A stretch of DNA of 64,000 nucleotides, taken from contig NZ_JQNN01000001.1 in assembly GCF_000745265.1 (NCBI RefSeq), positions 5,490,449 through 5,554,448 of the forward strand, read 5' to 3'. This document shows, piece after piece, positions 47,401-55,663 of the stretch. Below the pieces are notes generated by a model. That model was given only the letters and a program-made list of their open reading frames with translations. It ran no database searches and had not been told where the DNA came from. The position numbers and the translations under genes were made by a program. Numbering within the stretch: position 1 is the first letter of the stretch; each line of letters starts with the position of its first letter. This stretch comes from Massilia sp. 9096. GTDB lineage: Bacteria > Pseudomonadota > Gammaproteobacteria > Burkholderiales > Burkholderiaceae_D.

Positions 47401-48726
47401 GGCGTGAACATGCCTGCGCCGGAGCCGGACAGCGGGATGATGATCAACGTGAACATGAAAGCCCTGAACGTCGACCGCTGGCTCGCCGCAGCGACCGAGA
47501 TCGCCGGCCCGGGCGGCGCGGCCGAAGGCGCAGGCACAGGCACCGGCCAGGAGAGAAACGGGGGCGGCATGGCCCAGTACGTGGTGCCGGACACGATCGG
47601 CGCGCGCGCCGGCGAACTCGTCATCGGCGAGCGCACGCTGCGCGACGTGGTAGTCGGCGCCACCCACCTGCCGGGCAGCTGGCAGGTCAACGTCGATTCG
47701 CAACAGGTGGTCGGCTGGGTCACCTGGAACGAGCTGCAGGCCGGGCCGGGCGCCGGACCTGGCCTGGGCAAGGTCACCGCGCGCCTGGCCTCGCTCAACA
47801 TCCCGCAATCGTCCGAAAACGAAGTCAAGGACCTGCTCGAATCGAGCAAGGGCGCCAGCGCCAGCATCCCGGGCCTGGACATCGTCGCCGACCGCTTCGA
47901 GCTGTTCAACAAGCAGTTCGGGCGCCTCGAGCTGGTCGCCAGCAATGCCCAGGCGCTGGCCGGGCGCGAATGGCGCATCGACCGCCTGAGCCTGACCAAT
48001 CCGGACGGCCAGCTGAAAGCCAACGGCCGCTGGCTGACGCGCGACGGCAAGAGCAACACCGCGCTCAACTTCAACCTCGACATCGCCGACGCCGGGCGCC
48101 TGCTCGACCGCCTCGGCTTCCAGGGCACGCTGCGCCACGGCAAGGGCCAGCTGTCGGGCGACATTTCCTGGGCCGGGCTGCCGTACTCGCTCGACATCCC
48201 GAGCCTGTCCGGCCAGATCCAGATGAACGTCGAGGACGGCCAGTTCCTCAAGCAGGATCCCGGTGCGGCCAAGCTGCTCGGCGTGCTGAGCCTGCAGATG
48301 CTGCCGCGCATGCTCAAGCTCGACTTCCACGACGTGTTCTCGGAAGGCCTGGCCTTCGACGGCATCACCGCCAACGCGATGATCACGCGCGGCGTGCTGC
48401 ACACCGACAACCTCAAGATGCATGGCGTGCAGGCCACGGTGCTGATGGACGGCAGCGCCGACATCGCCAACGAATCGACCAACCTGCACGTGGTGGTGAT
48501 TCCGGAATTTAACCTGGGCACCGGTCCGCTGGTGTACGGCCTGGCGGTCAACCCGGTCATCGGCATCGGCAGCTTCCTGGCCCAGCTGTTCCTGCGCGCA
48601 CCGGTGATGAAGGCGCTGACCTATCACATGCAGGTGACCGGGCCGTGGAAATCGCCGACCATCACCAAGCTGGACAATCCCGCAGTGAAGCCAGCCGTCT
48701 CCAAATCGAAGAAGGGAAGCCAATGA
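44482..48726 (+). CDS. yhdP: YhdP family AsmA-like protein
   Basis: A 1414-aa bridge-type protein of the AsmA/TamB group, anchored in the inner membrane and spanning the periplasm; E. coli YhdP moves phospholipid toward the outer membrane. A charged N-terminus (residues 1-50) is followed by one membrane helix (FAIKTFLLLYFALAVLFLAL, about 65-84) and a long beta-rich body. The C-terminus has the family segment GGSADIANESTNLHV-like region and ends GPWKSPTITKLDN. It is about 150 residues longer than E. coli YhdP. The start may be TTG 44482, preceded by GGCGAG, or ATG 44494. Its stop overlaps the nitrilase start by four bases. Confidence 0.9.
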   Translation: MSTLMHNPEPQAERAQQDEQREQHEQMLGPAPAHVPLATRWARLRAAYRVCNLASHHVLGFAIKTFLLLYFALAVLFLALRYAILPNIDLYKGHIERAASRALGNQVTIARIYASWRGLNPSLYLGDLRLRDKAGHQLLALPSVSATLSWWSLAALDPRFESLEINRPELDVTRAADGVLWVAGVRIDPNKKDEEGGGADWLLRQREVIIREGRLSWTDRLRGAPTLELSDVTLALRNRWTSHRFALKATPPRGLSAPLDVRARFSHPVFGARASDARRWKGEVYADLRDTDLAAWTPYVDYPFAVQQGRGSVRAWLSVDRARLAGFTADLGLAGVSARLSKDAPQLELARVSGRLSAREALAPGEGSGRPTFGALGYEVSLENFSAVTRAGVTLPSSTASLSWRPAVRLQPERTDVRARGLELAPLAALATQLPLTPNQRALLLELAPRGRLVDVQAQWQGRLPKPAAYRLRGQVEQLGINPLAQSGASGAEHPAIPGFRNLSGSIDASDQGGSVNIDADKLALAMPAWFADPEMPFDTLALRGRWSYPQADQLLVEVDGLNFTQGALKASLSGRHLLPLKPGQGPGTADINATIDNFDVTRIGHYLPLATHEGLHDWLTNALQGGIVHDAHLRLRGDLSQFPFKGEGAAARARGEFRVTGRIENGKLDYAPGHRAADGKAPLWPLAEGIDGSLLFDRARMEIHGDSARTLGVALSNVRAVIPELGAPESVLDIDGTANGPLQDFLHYVAASPVLEWIGGFTEDTRASGPARLGLKLHLPLWDLHSTKVQGALQLQSNDVTLFPELPPVQAALGRIEFSEHGVNLNGIGASFLGGPLSLSGGTQREGGIVVRLAGSATADGLRRTEALPALQRLGAKLQGGARFGGTVSVKDHALQVALDSNLAGMGIDLPAPLNKPQADTLPLHFQLNGQPTGENGVGHDEIQVKLGSVAAARYVRERQPRAPWVVKRGGIGVNMPAPEPDSGMMINVNMKALNVDRWLAAATEIAGPGGAAEGAGTGTGQERNGGGMAQYVVPDTIGARAGELVIGERTLRDVVVGATHLPGSWQVNVDSQQVVGWVTWNELQAGPGAGPGLGKVTARLASLNIPQSSENEVKDLLESSKGASASIPGLDIVADRFELFNKQFGRLELVASNAQALAGREWRIDRLSLTNPDGQLKANGRWLTRDGKSNTALNFNLDIADAGRLLDRLGFQGTLRHGKGQLSGDISWAGLPYSLDIPSLSGQIQMNVEDGQFLKQDPGAAKLLGVLSLQMLPRMLKLDFHDVFSEGLAFDGITANAMITRGVLHTDNLKMHGVQATVLMDGSADIANESTNLHVVVIPEFNLGTGPLVYGLAVNPVIGIGSFLAQLFLRAPVMKALTYHMQVTGPWKSPTITKLDNPAVKPAVSKSKKGSQ

Positions 48727-49529
48727 GCGACAATACCGTAGTGGCCGCCATCCAGATGGTGTCGACCCCGAACCTCGACGACAACCTGCATACGGCGGCG
48801 CGCCTGCTGGCGGACGCCGCCGCACGCGGCGCCAAGCTGGTCGCGATGCCGGAGTACTGGCCGATCATGGGCATGGTCGACACCGACAAGGTCGGCCTGG
48901 CCGAGCCGGCCGGCCATGGCCCGATCCAGGACTTCATGGCGGCCCAGGCGCGCGAGCACGGCATCTGGCTGATCGGGGGCACGCTGCCGCTGGCGTCCCC
49001 GGATGCGGCGCGCGTGCTCAACACCACGCTGGTCTACGATCCGCAAGGCCAGGCGGTCGGGCGCTACGACAAGATCCACCTGTTCGGCTTCAACACCGGC
49101 AGCGAATCCTATGACGAGGCGCGTACCATCGTACCGGGCGAGCGCGTCAGCCAGTTCGAGGCGCCGTTCGGCCGGGTCGGCTTGTCGATCTGCTACGACC
49201 TGCGCTTCCCCGAACTGTTCCGCGCGATGGGCGAGTGCGCGCTGATGGTGGTGCCGGCCGCGTTTACCTACACCACCGGCCGCGCGCACTGGGAAGTGCT
49301 GCTGCGTGCGCGCGCGATCGAAAACCAGTGCTACGTGCTGGCGGCGGCGCAGGGCGGCACCCATCCGAACGGCAGGCGCACCTTCGGCCACAGCATGCTG
49401 ATCGACCCGTGGGGCGAAGTGAAGGCCGTGCTCGAGGAAGGCGAGGGCGTGGTCAGCGGCGAGATCGATGGCGCCTACCTTGCGCGCGTGCGCGAGAGCT
49501 TGCCGGCCTTGAAGCACCGCAAAATGTAA
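48723..49529 (+). CDS. carbon-nitrogen hydrolase (Nit1/deaminated glutathione amidase-like)
   Basis: A 268-aa nitrilase-superfamily amidase with the complete triad E44 (AMPEYW), K117 (YDKIHLF) and C157 (SICYDLRFPEL). These segments match the NIT1/YafV-YbeM type, which hydrolyses deaminated glutathione, a metabolite-repair reaction; the precise substrate is inferred. The ATG lies inside the yhdP stop (ATGA overlap) and tldD follows after 64 bp. The yhdP-nit-tldD order is common in betaproteobacteria, whereas E. coli has yhdP and tldD without the middle gene. Confidence 0.93.
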   Translation: MSDNTVVAAIQMVSTPNLDDNLHTAARLLADAAARGAKLVAMPEYWPIMGMVDTDKVGLAEPAGHGPIQDFMAAQAREHGIWLIGGTLPLASPDAARVLNTTLVYDPQGQAVGRYDKIHLFGFNTGSESYDEARTIVPGERVSQFEAPFGRVGLSICYDLRFPELFRAMGECALMVVPAAFTYTTGRAHWEVLLRARAIENQCYVLAAAQGGTHPNGRRTFGHSMLIDPWGEVKAVLEEGEGVVSGEIDGAYLARVRESLPALKHRKM

Positions 49530-49593
49530 GTGCCGGTACGAACGAAACGGATATGGCACAATGCCTCTATCCATATGAGAAAGACCTGAAGCA

Positions 49594-51054
49594 ATGAAAC
49601 CTTTCGAACCGAATCTCAGTGCCATGTCGGTGGCGCGCGACCTCCTCTTGACGCCGTTTGGCCTCGATGAAGGCAAGCTGATCACGACGCTGGGCACGAT
49701 GTTCACCCACAAGGTCGACTACGCCGACCTGTATTTCCAATTCACCAAGAGCGAAGGCTGGAGCCTGGAAGAAGGCATCGTCAAGAGCGGCAGCTTCTCG
49801 ATTGACCAGGGCGTCGGCGTGCGCGCCGTCTCGGGCGAGCGCACCGCGTTTGCCTATTCCGACGACATTTCCCAGGCCGCGCTGCTGGACGCCGCTGCCG
49901 CCACGCGCACGATCGCGCGCGCGGGCGCCGGCCGCGTCAAGGTGGCCGGCAAGGTGCAGCCGACCGGCGGCCGCTCGCTCTACCTGCCGCACGATCCGCT
50001 CGGCTCGCTGGACGCCACCGCCAAGGTGCAGCTGCTCGAGCGCGTCGAGAAGATCGCCCGCGCCAAGGATCCGCGCGTGGTGCAGGTGATGGCGGGCCTG
50101 GCCGGCGAATACGACGTCGTGCTGGTGGTGCGCAGCGACGGCGTGCTGGCGGCCGACATCCGCCCGCTGGTGCGCGTGTCCGTCACCGTCATCGCCGAGC
50201 AGAACGGGCGGCGCGAAGTCGGCTCCTCGGGCGGCGGCGGCCGTTACGACTACGGCTACTTCAGCGACGAGCTGCTGGAAAAATACGCGGCCGAGGCGGT
50301 CAATTCGGCCCTGGTCAACCTGGAAGCGCGTCCGGCCCCGGCCGGTCCGATGACCATCGTGCTGGGCCCGGGCTGGCCCGGCGTGCTGCTGCACGAGGCG
50401 GTCGGCCACGGCCTGGAAGGCGACTTCAACCGCAAGGGCTCGTCGGCCTACGCCGGCATGATCGGCGAGCGCGTCGCGGCCAAGGGCGTGACGGTCGTCG
50501 ACGACGGCACGCTGCAGGATCGGCGCGGCTCGCTCAACATGGACGACGAGGGCAATCCGACCCAATGCACCACGCTGATCGAGGACGGCATCCTGCGCGG
50601 CTACATCCAGGACACCATGAACGCGCGCCTGATGAAGATGCCGGTGACCGGCAACGCACGGCGCGAATCGTTCGCCCACCTGCCGATGCCGCGCATGACC
50701 AACACCTACATGCTGGCCGGCGACAAGGACCCGGCCGAGATCCTGGCCTCGGTCAAGAACGGCCTGTACGCGGTCAACTTCGGCGGCGGCCAGGTCGACA
50801 TCACCAACGGCAAGTTCGTGTTCTCGGCCAGCGAAGCCTACATGATCGAGAACGGCAAGGTGACCTATCCGGTCAAGGGCGCCACCCTGATCGGCAACGG
50901 CCCGGACACGATGAACAAGATCTCGATGATCGGCAACGACATGGCCCTGGACTCGGGCGTGGGCGTGTGCGGCAAGGAAGGCCAGAGCGTCCCGGTGGGC
51001 GTGGGCCAGCCGACGCTGCGCATCGATGGCGTGACGGTAGGCGGTACGGCCTGA
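49594..51054 (+). CDS. tldD: metalloprotease TldD
   Basis: A 486-aa subunit of the TldD/TldE protease that degrades small unfolded or modified peptides. The zinc motif is [11 protein letters not shown], with H267, E268 and H272. Other family marks are [18 protein letters not shown] near residue 75, [10 protein letters not shown] near 315 and [20 protein letters not shown] near 395. TldE (PmbA) is not in the window. It probably shares a transcript with yhdP and the nitrilase. A strong terminator follows. Confidence 0.96.
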   Translation: MKPFEPNLSAMSVARDLLLTPFGLDEGKLITTLGTMFTHKVDYADLYFQFTKSEGWSLEEGIVKSGSFSIDQGVGVRAVSGERTAFAYSDDISQAALLDAAAATRTIARAGAGRVKVAGKVQPTGGRSLYLPHDPLGSLDATAKVQLLERVEKIARAKDPRVVQVMAGLAGEYDVVLVVRSDGVLAADIRPLVRVSVTVIAEQNGRREVGSSGGGGRYDYGYFSDELLEKYAAEAVNSALVNLEARPAPAGPMTIVLGPGWPGVLLHEAVGHGLEGDFNRKGSSAYAGMIGERVAAKGVTVVDDGTLQDRRGSLNMDDEGNPTQCTTLIEDGILRGYIQDTMNARLMKMPVTGNARRESFAHLPMPRMTNTYMLAGDKDPAEILASVKNGLYAVNFGGGQVDITNGKFVFSASEAYMIENGKVTYPVKGATLIGNGPDTMNKISMIGNDMALDSGVGVCGKEGQSVPVGVGQPTLRIDGVTVGGTA

Positions 51055-51097
51055 TCGGCGTCTGAATCCGCTGCGGCGCCGTTCGCGGCCATGCAAT

Positions 51098-51136
51098 AAC
51101 GCCTGCTGCATGTAAAGTGCAGCAGGCGTTTTTTTT
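51098..51136 (+). terminator. intrinsic terminator of the yhdP-nit-tldD operon
   Basis: A perfect 13-base stem, AACGCCTGCTGCA / TGCAGCAGGCGTT, with a seven-base loop followed by T residues. Confidence 0.9.
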
Positions 51137-51155
51137 GCCTCGTCATCGGCACCGA

Positions 51156-54077
51156 TCAGAACGTGTAGCGCGCCCCCACCGTGTACGTGCGTCCGCGTGC
51201 GCCGTCGAAGTCGAGCGGGTTGTACGACTGTGCGCCGTAGGTCAGCGGATCGAGCGGCGGGATCTTGTCGAACATGTTCAGGATCGAGGCCGAGATCTCC
51301 CAGCGCGAACCCGGCGACGGTTTCCAGCGCCCGGTCAGGTCGAAGGTCGTGAACGAAGCCAGCTCGCAGCCGCTCGGCGCCGGCGACCCGTCGGCGAAGG
51401 TGCTGGCGCAGCCGTCCGGGTCGCCCTGGAACAGGATGTTCTTGATCTTGCTGCGGTAGTTGACCGAGAGGGTCAGGCGGACGTTGCTGCGTTCCCAGGT
51501 GGCGTGGAAGTTGGACCGGTTCCGCGGCGTGCCGACACAGTTGGTCACGTCGCAGTTGCCATGGGTGCCGGCAAAGTCGCGCTGGGTGCCGTCGCGGTCG
51601 CTGCGCAGCCACTTGTACAGGTGCGTCCACTTGATGTCGAACACCAGGTTGCCGAAGTCCTGCGGCAGCTTGACGCGCTGGCGGCCATCGACGTCGAAGC
51701 CCTTGACGACGGTTTCGGCCGAGTTTTCGTAGCGTACCAGCACGGCCGTGATCGGGCCCGGGTCGCCTGCCAGGCCGGGCACGGCGCCGGCCAGGTCGCG
51801 CGCCACGCTGCCGTTGGCGATCGCGACGGGAACCTGTCCCTGGTTGATCTCGTCCTTGCGCTTGATGCGCCAGAAGTCGAACGACACGCTGGACGCCGGC
51901 AGCGGGTCCCAGATCACGCCCAGGTCCCAGTTGGTCGAGCGCTCGGGTGACAGGTTCGGGTTCGGCGAGGTGATCAAGGCAACCGACGCCGGCGAACAGG
52001 CGCTGGTGACCCCGAGCGCGCAGCGGGCCGGATCGGCCGCGGTGGAGTACGCGGCCAGGCCGCCTCGCCCGTTCTCGGCCGGGCCAGGGGCGCGGAAGCC
52101 GTGGCCCCAGTTGCCGCGCAGGGCGAGCGAGCGAATCGGCGTGTACTTGATGCCCAGCTTGGGCGTGTACGCCGTGCCGATGCTGTCGTCGGTGAAGTGG
52201 TCGATGCGCCCGGCGGCGGTCAGTTCGAGGTTGCTCAGGATCGGCGCCAGCGCTTCGACGTAGAGCGCGGCCACGTTGCGCCCGCCCGCATAGGCCGAAT
52301 AGCCCAGCCCGATGATGTTGCCGCGCTCGGTGCCGGAGGTCGGGTTCAGCGTGGTGTACTGGTGACGCCACTCGGCGCCGGCGGCGATGCCTATGTCGCC
52401 CCCCGGCAGCCAGCCGCCGAAGTTGCGCGTGACCCGGAAGTCGATCTGGCCGAGCCGGGTGTCGGCCGAGTTGTTCAGGTTGGGCGACAGCGCGGCGTAC
52501 AGCGCCGGCGAATTCAGCCCTGCGTTCTCGCCGATGCGCCACACGGTGCCCAGCGGCAGGGCGCGGTAGGCCGCGCTGCCGAGCGTGGCGGCCGCCACGT
52601 TGGCCGCGCTGGGGTCGAGCAGGGCAAAGGTGACGTCGCGCTGCAGGTAGCCGGTCCAGTCCTGGTTGGTGTGGTTGTGCGAGAACAGGATGCCGGCGGT
52701 CCAGTCCCAGCCGAAGTGGCTGCCGCTCGCCCCGGCGACCCAGCGCTGGAAGAAGGAGCTGATGCTGGTGGTGCGCGGGCCGACGTCGGCCGCCAGGTAG
52801 CGCAGGCGGGCCGCGCTGCCGAAGTAGGGATTGTCGGGATGGGCGGCGCCGAGCTGCACGCCGGCGTTGTTGACCGGCCCGCCGGGGTAACCGACCGAGC
52901 CGCTCACCGTCGAGGGCGTGGTCGAGGTATCGGTGGCGCTGCTGTACAGGTTGACCTCGGCGAACGCCTCGATGTCGTAGGGCAGCTTGAAGGTGGCGCG
53001 CCCGTACAGGCTGAGGTTTTCCTGCTTGGGCAGGACCTGGCCGTAGACCGAGGTGCTGTCGATGAGGCAGCCGCCGCCCGGGTCGCCCTGCGGGTGCCGG
53101 GTGAAGTTGGCGCAGGCCGCGCCCGGGAAGAAGCGGGTGAAATTGACGCCGGCCGGGTCGGCGCGGTTGTAGTATTCGCTGGTGGCCGGATCGCGCACGT
53201 TGCCGTTGACGGCGCTGCCGGCCGTCGACTGGCCGCGCAGGATCGCACCGGTCCCGCCCAGCGCCTCGTTGGCCGAGTAGCCCCAGGGACGCAGGTCGAT
53301 CTTGCCGAGGTAGTCGCGGTCGGTGCGGTCGCGGTTCCAGATTTCGCGGAATTTCTTGTATTCGACCGAGAAGAAGGCGTTGCGGCCGTCGGTGTCCATG
53401 TCGCCGAAGCCTTTGGTGAACGCGAAGTTCCACTGCCGGCCGTCCCAGTTGCGGGCGATGCCGGTCTGGCCGCGGATCGTGGTGCCTTTGAAGTCGTGCC
53501 GCAGGATCACGTTGACCACGCCGGCCACCGCATCCGAGCCGTAGATGGCGGAGGCGCCGTCGAGCAGGATCTCGATGCGGTCGACGGCGTCGGCGGGGAT
53601 CACGTTCAGGTCGGTGAACTGCTTCTGGCCATCGTCGGCCAGGCCGTAGGGCGCGACGCGGCGGCCGTTGATCAGCACCAGGGTCGAGGCCACGCCCAGG
53701 CCGCGCAGCGAGACCCCCGAGGCGCCGGCCGCGAAGCCGTTGCCGAAGCTGGTCGGCACCGAACCGGCATTGTCGACCGCCAGCGTCTGCAGCAGCTCGG
53801 CCACGGTCTGGCGGCCCGAACGTTCGATGTCGGCGCGGTTCACGGTGAGGACCGCGGACGCGGTCTCGGCCTGGGAGCGGCGGATGTTGGAGCCGGTGAT
53901 TTCGACGCGCGCGACCGGCGCCTGGGCAGGGGCGGCTTCCTGGGCAAGCGTGGACCCCGGCGTGGTCCTGGGCGCGGCCTCCTGGGCATGGGCCGGCGGC
54001 GCCATCAGCGCGATGCCGATGGCGCCGCCCCCGGCGAACAGGCGGCGTATGGTTCGGGATATCGGTGTTTCAGTCAT
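51156..54077 (-). CDS. TonB-dependent outer-membrane receptor (TBDR8)
   Basis: A 973-aa receptor. I choose ATG 54077 (MTETPISRTIRRLFAGGGAI), seven bases after GGAG; the frame is open a further 38 codons upstream without family likeness. The signal peptide ends PPAHAQ. A low-complexity Ala/Pro/Gln stretch (about residues 30-52) precedes the plug, VEITGSNIRRSQAETASAV, with SLRGLGVASTLVLINGRRV and IEILLDGASAIYGSDAVAGV. The barrel ends VGARYTF. It faces the tldD operon tail to tail. No partner genes are adjacent. Ligand unknown. Confidence 0.93.
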   Translation of the reverse strand: MTETPISRTIRRLFAGGGAIGIALMAPPAHAQEAAPRTTPGSTLAQEAAPAQAPVARVEITGSNIRRSQAETASAVLTVNRADIERSGRQTVAELLQTLAVDNAGSVPTSFGNGFAAGASGVSLRGLGVASTLVLINGRRVAPYGLADDGQKQFTDLNVIPADAVDRIEILLDGASAIYGSDAVAGVVNVILRHDFKGTTIRGQTGIARNWDGRQWNFAFTKGFGDMDTDGRNAFFSVEYKKFREIWNRDRTDRDYLGKIDLRPWGYSANEALGGTGAILRGQSTAGSAVNGNVRDPATSEYYNRADPAGVNFTRFFPGAACANFTRHPQGDPGGGCLIDSTSVYGQVLPKQENLSLYGRATFKLPYDIEAFAEVNLYSSATDTSTTPSTVSGSVGYPGGPVNNAGVQLGAAHPDNPYFGSAARLRYLAADVGPRTTSISSFFQRWVAGASGSHFGWDWTAGILFSHNHTNQDWTGYLQRDVTFALLDPSAANVAAATLGSAAYRALPLGTVWRIGENAGLNSPALYAALSPNLNNSADTRLGQIDFRVTRNFGGWLPGGDIGIAAGAEWRHQYTTLNPTSGTERGNIIGLGYSAYAGGRNVAALYVEALAPILSNLELTAAGRIDHFTDDSIGTAYTPKLGIKYTPIRSLALRGNWGHGFRAPGPAENGRGGLAAYSTAADPARCALGVTSACSPASVALITSPNPNLSPERSTNWDLGVIWDPLPASSVSFDFWRIKRKDEINQGQVPVAIANGSVARDLAGAVPGLAGDPGPITAVLVRYENSAETVVKGFDVDGRQRVKLPQDFGNLVFDIKWTHLYKWLRSDRDGTQRDFAGTHGNCDVTNCVGTPRNRSNFHATWERSNVRLTLSVNYRSKIKNILFQGDPDGCASTFADGSPAPSGCELASFTTFDLTGRWKPSPGSRWEISASILNMFDKIPPLDPLTYGAQSYNPLDFDGARGRTYTVGARYTF

Positions 54078-54292
54078 GTCCGGACTCCAGTGCGGTAGAT
54101 GGCTTCGATGGGATTGCCTGGCCGACGCAGGGCGCGGGTCGGCCGGGGCTTGCCATGACTGTTGCATCGGGAGGCGGAGCAAGGCTGACATCTCTCAACC
54201 GGGATGGGTAAGGCGAAACAGGCTGTCGGCTTCGCGCAACCGATTGTCTATAACGACGCTCGCACACGACGTATGACGCTTGGATAAAGCGC
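54078..54292. other. divergent upstream region of TBDR8 and the aroG leader
   Basis: About 215 bp with no supported gene; it should contain the TBDR8 promoter on the minus strand. No clear operator was seen. Confidence 0.4.
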
Positions 54293-54322
54293 TTGCCAAT
54301 CGCGCGGCATTGTTGTTATAGT
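54293..54322 (+). promoter_or_regulatory. sigma-70 promoter of the aroG attenuator leader
   Basis: TTGCCA at 54293-54298, 18 bases, TATAGT at 54317-54322. Transcription would begin near 54329, about 18 nt ahead of the leader-peptide ATG. Confidence 0.65.
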
Positions 54323-54346
54323 CAGTCGGACACTTCGGAACCCACC

Positions 54347-54415
54347 ATGCGCCAGATCGTTTTCTTCCACTTTTATTTTTGGTTCAGCCATTCCAGCCCA
54401 ACGGCGGTGGAGTAG
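54347..54415 (+). CDS. aromatic-rich leader peptide of aroG
   Basis: A 22-codon reading frame, MRQIVFFHFYFWFS then HSSPTAVE and a TAG stop. Codons 6-13 read F-F-H-F-Y-F-W-F: five Phe, one Tyr and one Trp within eight codons (54362-54385), which is far beyond chance. It sits between a promoter and an intrinsic terminator directly before DAHP synthase, the layout of an amino-acid attenuator such as pheL or trpL. The GGCGGT near its end (54403-54408) can pair with ACCGCC of the terminator stem. Its ribosome site is poor (CGGAACCCACC before ATG). Expression not proven, but the composition and context make the call strong. Confidence 0.85.
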   Translation: MRQIVFFHFYFWFSHSSPTAVE

Positions 54416-54488
54416 CGGCAGGTTCACGCAACAACAGAACGAAGTCGACGCAAGATTCCAGAAAAACCGCCAGCGATGGCGGTTTTTT
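54403..54488 (+). promoter_or_regulatory. transcription attenuator of aroG
   Basis: The terminator form is AAACCGCCA (54464-54472), loop GCGA, TGGCGGTTT (54477-54485), then TTT. The alternative pairing is GGCGGT (54403-54408) with ACCGCC (54466-54471). A ribosome stalled on the Phe/Tyr/Trp codons leaves GGCGGT free to form the antiterminator; a ribosome that reaches the TAG at 54413 covers it, and the terminator forms. It ends 25 bp before the aroG start. Confidence 0.8.
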
Positions 54489-54512
54489 CATTTTCAAGAA
54501 CGGAGAACAGCA

Positions 54513-55574
54513 ATGCCCCGCACCGACGACCTACGCATCCGCGAAATGAAGGAACTCACGCCCCCGTCGCACCTGATCCGCGAGTTTCCGGTCACCGCGG
54601 CGGCCGAGCAGACCGCTTTCCAGGCGCGCGTGGCGCTGCATCGCATCCTGCACGGCCAGGACGACCGCCTGATGGTGGTGGTCGGTCCATGCTCGATCCA
54701 TGATCCGAAGGCGGCGCTGGAGTACGCGCGCCGCCTGGTCGAGCAGCGCGATCGTTTCAAGGGCGAACTCGAAATCGTCATGCGCGTGTATTTCGAAAAG
54801 CCGCGCACCACGGTCGGCTGGAAGGGCATGATCAACGACCCGTACATGGACAACAGCTTCCGCATCAACGACGGCCTGCGCATGGCGCGCGAGCTGCTGC
54901 GCGACATCAACGAGCTGGGCCTGCCGGCCGGCACCGAGTTCCTCGACGTGATCAGCCCGCAGTACATCGCCGACCTGATCAGCTGGGGCGCGATCGGCGC
55001 CAGGACCACCGAGTCGCAGGTGCACCGCGAGCTGGCGTCCGGCCTGTCCTGCCCGGTCGGCTTCAAGAACGGCACCGACGGCAACATCAAGATCGCCGCC
55101 GACGCCATCAAGGCGGCTTCGCAGGCGCACCATTTCCTGTCGGTGACCAAGGGCGGCCATTCGGCGATCGTGTCGACCTCCGGCAACGAGGATTGCCACA
55201 TCATCCTGCGCGGCGGCAAGGCCCCGAACTACGACGCCGCCAGCGTCGAGGAAGCCTGCAGGCAGCTGGCCGCCAACGGCCTGGCCAGCCGCCTGATGAT
55301 CGACGCCTCGCACGCCAATAGCAGCAAGAATCCGCAGAACCAGATTCCGGTGTGCGCCGACATCGGCCGCCAGCTCGCGGCGGGCGACACCCGCATCGTC
55401 GGCGTGATGGTCGAGTCGCACCTGGTCGGTGGGCGCCAGGACCTGGTGCCGGGCCAGGCGCTGACCTACGGCCAGTCGGTCACCGACGGCTGCATCGAGT
55501 GGGACGCCAGCGTGGCCGTGCTGGAAGACCTGGCCGCGAGCGTGCGCCAGCGCCGCCTGCGCGAGGATAACTGA
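54513..55574 (+). CDS. aroG: 3-deoxy-7-phosphoheptulonate synthase, class I
   Basis: A 353-aa DAHP synthase joining phosphoenolpyruvate and erythrose-4-phosphate, the first step of the shikimate pathway. Family motifs: VVVGPCSIHDP near residue 50, MRVYFEKPRTTVGWKG near 90, IGARTTESQVHRELASG near 165, GFKNGTDGN, and IDASHANSSK near 270. It follows E. coli AroG closely along its length, so feedback inhibition by an aromatic amino acid is likely, but the exact effector (Phe or Tyr) cannot be read reliably here. A GGAG ribosome site precedes the ATG. Transcription is expected to be controlled by the attenuator just upstream. Transketolase in this window makes its erythrose-4-phosphate substrate. 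Confidence 0.96.
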   Translation: MPRTDDLRIREMKELTPPSHLIREFPVTAAAEQTAFQARVALHRILHGQDDRLMVVVGPCSIHDPKAALEYARRLVEQRDRFKGELEIVMRVYFEKPRTTVGWKGMINDPYMDNSFRINDGLRMARELLRDINELGLPAGTEFLDVISPQYIADLISWGAIGARTTESQVHRELASGLSCPVGFKNGTDGNIKIAADAIKAASQAHHFLSVTKGGHSAIVSTSGNEDCHIILRGGKAPNYDAASVEEACRQLAANGLASRLMIDASHANSSKNPQNQIPVCADIGRQLAAGDTRIVGVMVESHLVGGRQDLVPGQALTYGQSVTDGCIEWDASVAVLEDLAASVRQRRLREDN

Positions 55575-55663
55575 ATGCAGCTTATGCCCTCATGACATCT
55601 TTTCCGGTCCGGCCCGGCCAATCTGGTCTATAGTCTCGACATTCCAGAATCCCGGGAAACTCG

